From Glandiceps talaboti (taxonomy: Eukaryota; Hemichordata; Enteropneusta; Spengelidae): DNA of 64,000 nt. The notes beneath the pieces are model-generated. The model made no database searches and was not told where the DNA came from. It worked only from the letters and a program-made list of their open reading frames with translations. The stretch is from contig NC_135552.1 of the NCBI RefSeq assembly GCF_964340395.1, forward strand, positions 12,773,194-12,837,193. Reading direction: 5' to 3'. Positions 60,858 through 64,000 of this stretch are shown piece after piece; within the stretch, counting starts at the first letter, position 1; every line of letters starts with the position of its first letter. The position numbers were made by a program, and so were the translations under genes.

Positions 60858-63800
60858 CTTGGGTAAAGAAATAAACTCTGGTACCATCTCCTCTTACATA
60901 AAAGTTGTCTGATAAACAAGTTCCTGGGTGAAAAAAGAAAAAAAAATTAGAAATGTATCCAGAAAAGAAATAGTGCTACATTATCTGACCAATTTCAGCC
61001 CTACATTATCTGACCAACTTCAGGCCTACATTATCTGACCAATTAGAGCCCTACATTATCTAACCAATTACAGCCCTACATTATCTAACCAATTACAGCC
61101 CTACATTATCTAACCAATTACAGCCCTACATTATCTGACCTATTTCAGCCCTACATTATCTAATCAATTTCAGCCCTACATTATCTGACCACATAAGGTA
61201 TCAACATGCAAAGGATGAATAATTCTATTTATAGACTGTATGAATACAGATTTTCAATAAGTATGGCTAGGTTTCTTGAAAAATTATTCAACAAAAATGG
61301 TATGGTTGTTCATACCATTTAAACAGATGATTTAAAAAAAATAAAACAGAAAGTCATAACCAGTCCATCAAAGTACAAAGAAAATAAATTAATAAGCATG
61401 AATTTTCAGAATGGTGTTTACCTTTCCTTACACAGTCATTACATTTTGTAATAAATCTTTCACAAACTAAAATAGTATTTAAGTTGAGATGTATATTACA
61501 TAAACTTCAACTTGTGGTTCTGAAAATCGTTACTCACCTTTTTTGAAGCGTAATTGTGCCATGTCATATCTTCCATAATCTCGAAATAACAATAACCCAC
61601 CTGGCTTCAGATGTCTGGAGAGTCTATCGATGGTGAACTGCATCCTGTAATGAGACAAATGAACAGAATCCATGGGAAGGATTGTGTGTTTGTCCCAGCA
61701 CTCCTGGGACAAACACACAAACAAATAAGATCCATGAGGACAGAGTGATGAGAACAAACAAACAGACAGACAGACAAGCAAATTGAATTAATCAGGACAG
61801 AGTAATGAAACAAACAAACAAACAAACAAACAAATAAATAGGATCCATGAGGACAAAGTGATGAGAACAAACAAACAGACAGACAAACTGAATTAATGAG
61901 GACAGAGTAATGGAACAAACAAACAAACTCACAAAGAATTAAACAATTAAAAGACAAAGCAAAAAATCTATGAATAGCACACAGTAGTTCCAAAGTTAGA
62001 CTGTAAGATAAGACGTGTCGACCCATCCTCACCGGTCAAGTGATTTGTGAGGGCACCCTGTCAAGGCATACCTTACAGACTTTTCCACACAATGAGATGT
62101 GTTTATTGATTTCAAGGTACTAACTTGTCAGGATGTATGGCTGATACATGTAATACAAATATTAACACAGAACTTACTTGCCAGGGTGTATGGCTGATAA
62201 TACAAATATTAACACAGAACTTATTTGCCAGGGTGTATGGATGATAATACAAATATTAGTACAGAACTTTCTTGCCAGGGTGTATGGCTGATAATACAAA
62301 TATTAATACAGAACTTACTTGCCAGGGTGTATGGCTGATAATACAAATATTAGTACAGAACTTACTTGCCAGGGTGTATGGCTGATAATACTGGTACAAA
62401 TATTAACACAGGACTTACTTGTCAGGGTGTATGGCTGATAATACTGGTACAAATATTAACACAGGACTTACTTGTCAGGGTGTATGGCTGATAATACTGG
62501 TACAAATATTAACACAGGACTTACTTGTCAGGGTGTATGGCTGATAATACAAATATTAGCACAATTATATCTAAACTATTCTCTGGAAACGGTAGGTCAG
62601 CAGTATCATCCACAATGTCACATACAAATGCATGGCATCTACTTGTTTTGTAGTCTGCGTGACTCTGTCAGGAGGAAAAAAAAAGGAAAGTTGTTGAGAA
62701 CAGGAAATAATGAGAGCCTGTCCATACACTGAAATCAAACAAAAACTTAACTTTTGATTGGTAGTGCATGACAACTATTGATGTGGAAATACTAGTGACA
62801 TCATGTTTTTTTAAATTCACTTTGAACTAAATATGAATGATCAATGTTGGTGGGGCTTCATGCTGTGCAATTTGTTTACTTTGTGGTATTTGTAGAGTGC
62901 CATCACACATTGGCATATACACTCACACCTGAGAAATGTTTAAAGCCATAGTCCCAGTCTTACCTAAAGCTAGTTACAAGATCCGTTTTATCATCGTGGA
63001 CAGATATGCTCATGTCATTATTGAAACCCACCATACCCACATCTACATTTACTCTAACACCACCCCATCCTGACCATTCTTACTAAATATAAGTTGACAA
63101 TGACAAAGACAAACGAGAAATGTAACCAGATTCACACAGTTATTAAACAGAAGACAACAATATGACACTGACAGAGCCCCACGACACAAGATTGCAAGTG
63201 TGGCGTACTCGGGGTATTTACATGAGTGTTAGCAGTGTTCTCTGCAGCCATACTTTTAAGAGCATAGCTCGTGAAAGGGAAGCAGAAAACATGGCAAGAA
63301 TGAGTGCAAATAGCCCTGAATACCCACACTGGAATTCACATGGTATGTGGTGATGTTATAATCATTACATATGTTTATCTGAAAAAGTATATTTCAATAA
63401 AAATTACAGTCGCTAGCAGTTTTGTGTACGATGAATGATTATGCCCTCATTTGCATATCATTTGCATGCAGGTATGCAACACTGTTTTCAGTGTGGATCT
63501 ACAGTGCCAACACCACTAGTGTGCACACACAACAGGTGCAAGTAATCTCTGGTACATATGTAATAATCAACTTAGTCCCATTTTTAATTTGGACTCAATG
63601 ATAAGATTTAAATTGTATATAGTCCTACAAAAGTATTGAAAGTCATTTTTAATATGACTTTTATGAAAAAGTAATAATTTCTGTTTTCCATGTATATCAA
63701 TATACTTCATGAACTTTGAATTTTGAACTTAAATATTTGATCCAAGAAATTTATCGATAATTATAAAGATAGTTTCATGAAATACAGATACATTTGCTAG

Positions 63801-63900
63801 AGTATCAGTTGACTACCCGTAGTAGATATGACTACTTGCCTTGACAAGATCTATTGCAGTACTGGAGAAATCACAGCAATAAACAAACAAACCTGGGTCA
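60858..63900 (-). CDS. METTL2: METTL2-type tRNA N3-methylcytidine methyltransferase, partial (four internal exons)
   Basis: SAM-dependent methyltransferase of the METTL2/METTL8 group, forming m3C at position 32 of certain cytosolic tRNAs. Exons 5' to 3': 63900-63840 ([20 protein letters not shown]), 62664-62525 ([16 protein letters not shown]... to [11 protein letters not shown]), 61644-61538 ([16 protein letters not shown]... to LRFKKG) and 60923-60858 ([21 protein letters not shown]). Phases agree throughout. [12 protein letters not shown] and [16 protein letters not shown] are more like METTL2 than METTL6. The part encoding the GxGxG SAM loop lies upstream, beyond the window. The C-terminal ~45 residues (normally EEL... 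to the stop) were not found. The first visible intron starts with GC, and the intron after 62525 carries an array of copied splice sites. Confidence 0.92.
60976..61195. repeat. 25-bp minisatellite, about 9 copies
   Basis: CTACATTATCTGACCAATTT then CAGCC repeated from 60976 with exact 25-bp spacing at first; variants TAACCAATTACAG. Intronic in METTL2. Confidence 0.95.
61725..61925. repeat. Duplicated ~120-bp unit with (AAAC)n and (AGAC)n tracts
   Basis: ATCCATGAGGACA...GTGATGAGAACAAACAAACA occurs twice (about 61730 and 61850), each followed by GACAGACAGACAA or AACAAACAAACA runs. Long minus-strand open frames here are simple-repeat artefacts. Intronic in METTL2. Confidence 0.85.
61997..62081. 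mobile_element. MITE family C, copy in METTL2 intron
   Basis: TTAGACTGTAAGATA at the left and CATACCTTACAGACTT at the right with an inverted CCTCACC / GTGAGGG pair inside; same family as 11625-11738. Confidence 0.65.
62118..62524 (-). repeat. 47/53-bp array of duplicated METTL2 exon end plus 5' splice site
   Basis: On the minus strand each unit repeats TAATATTTGTATTATCAGCC then ATACACCCTGRCAA|GTAAGT, that is ~34 nt of exon end plus ~13 nt of intron. Splice-site positions (plus-strand TTAC) at 62521 (real), 62468, 62415, 62362, 62315 and 62174 are intact; 62268, 62221 and 62121 are mutated. A CCAG-containing 6-bp insertion separates the 53- and 47-bp forms. Confidence 0.95.
62665..63839 (-). 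other. METTL2 intron with GC donor
   Basis: Begins GTCAAG|GCAAGTAG and ends CTCCTGACAG|AGTCAC with a long pyrimidine tract. No other coding sequence or repeat was recognised in it. Confidence 0.75.
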
Positions 63901-64000
63901 CTGTGGAACAATCAGAAGGTCATACAATGTAAAAATATAGAGATGTTGAAATTGATACTTAATGTATGTAAGAACTTTTTACAAGGGGAAAATGAACACA
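63901..64000. other. Window edge, METTL2 intron
   Basis: Upstream of the acceptor TGTTCCACAG; no coding sequence visible. METTL2 5' exons should lie beyond the window. Confidence 0.5.

Noticed and set aside
61530-62032. 141-residue minus-strand frame rich in VCLFV/SVCLS as a gene
   Set aside because: Arises from AAAC/AGAC simple repeats in a METTL2 intron; only 61538-61644 is a real exon.

Overview
This is a window of animal (invertebrate metazoan) nuclear DNA. The genes are split by many GT-AG introns of roughly 0.2-4 kb. The protein-coding content is animal-specific: a Tousled-like kinase, a PARP-family ADP-ribosyltransferase, a single-exon Toll-like receptor with a TIR domain, and a METTL2-type tRNA methyltransferase. 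The sequence is AT-rich and crowded with non-LTR retrotransposon pieces, foldback or MITE elements, minisatellites and microsatellites. The tandemly duplicated intronless Toll-like receptor points to an invertebrate deuterostome or lophotrochozoan; I cannot name the species.

Layout. Positions 1-2340 hold no recognisable gene. From 2340 to 7792 there is a 5'-truncated LINE on the minus strand; its middle, plus 1.4 kb of adjoining DNA, is present twice as an apparently identical 2470-bp tandem duplication. Positions 7793-14742 hold only repeats. A complete 17-coding-exon Tousled-like kinase gene runs on the minus strand (CDS 34833 down to 14743, 681 aa). Its introns carry a 47-bp minisatellite, a 1.6-kb hAT-like element and several MITEs. 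Around 36.9-37.4 kb a compact head-to-head promoter region separates it from a PARP gene on the plus strand (8 coding exons, 40127-48431, 834 aa). That protein has an H-Y-E catalytic triad, an array of acidic '-EF' motifs and a C-terminal UBA-like domain. From 52.6 to 57.4 kb a duplicated locus carries a broken Toll-like receptor copy followed by an intact 989-aa one. A 69-bp satellite follows, split by a 1196-bp hAT-like insertion. The right end holds at least four minus-strand exons of METTL2, continuing beyond the window on its 5' side; its last exon was not found.

How the genes relate. TLK (chromatin assembly and replication) and the PARP probably share a bidirectional promoter. The Toll-like receptor is an independent innate-immune locus undergoing duplication and decay. 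METTL2 is a tRNA-modification housekeeping gene. They do not form a pathway.

The most unusual observation is that in two unrelated genes, PARP and METTL2, the last ~34 nt of an exon plus its 5' splice site has been amplified into a tandem array inside the following intron (43-bp and 47/53-bp units). Each array is a row of decoy 5' splice sites, and using any of them would introduce an immediate stop codon.
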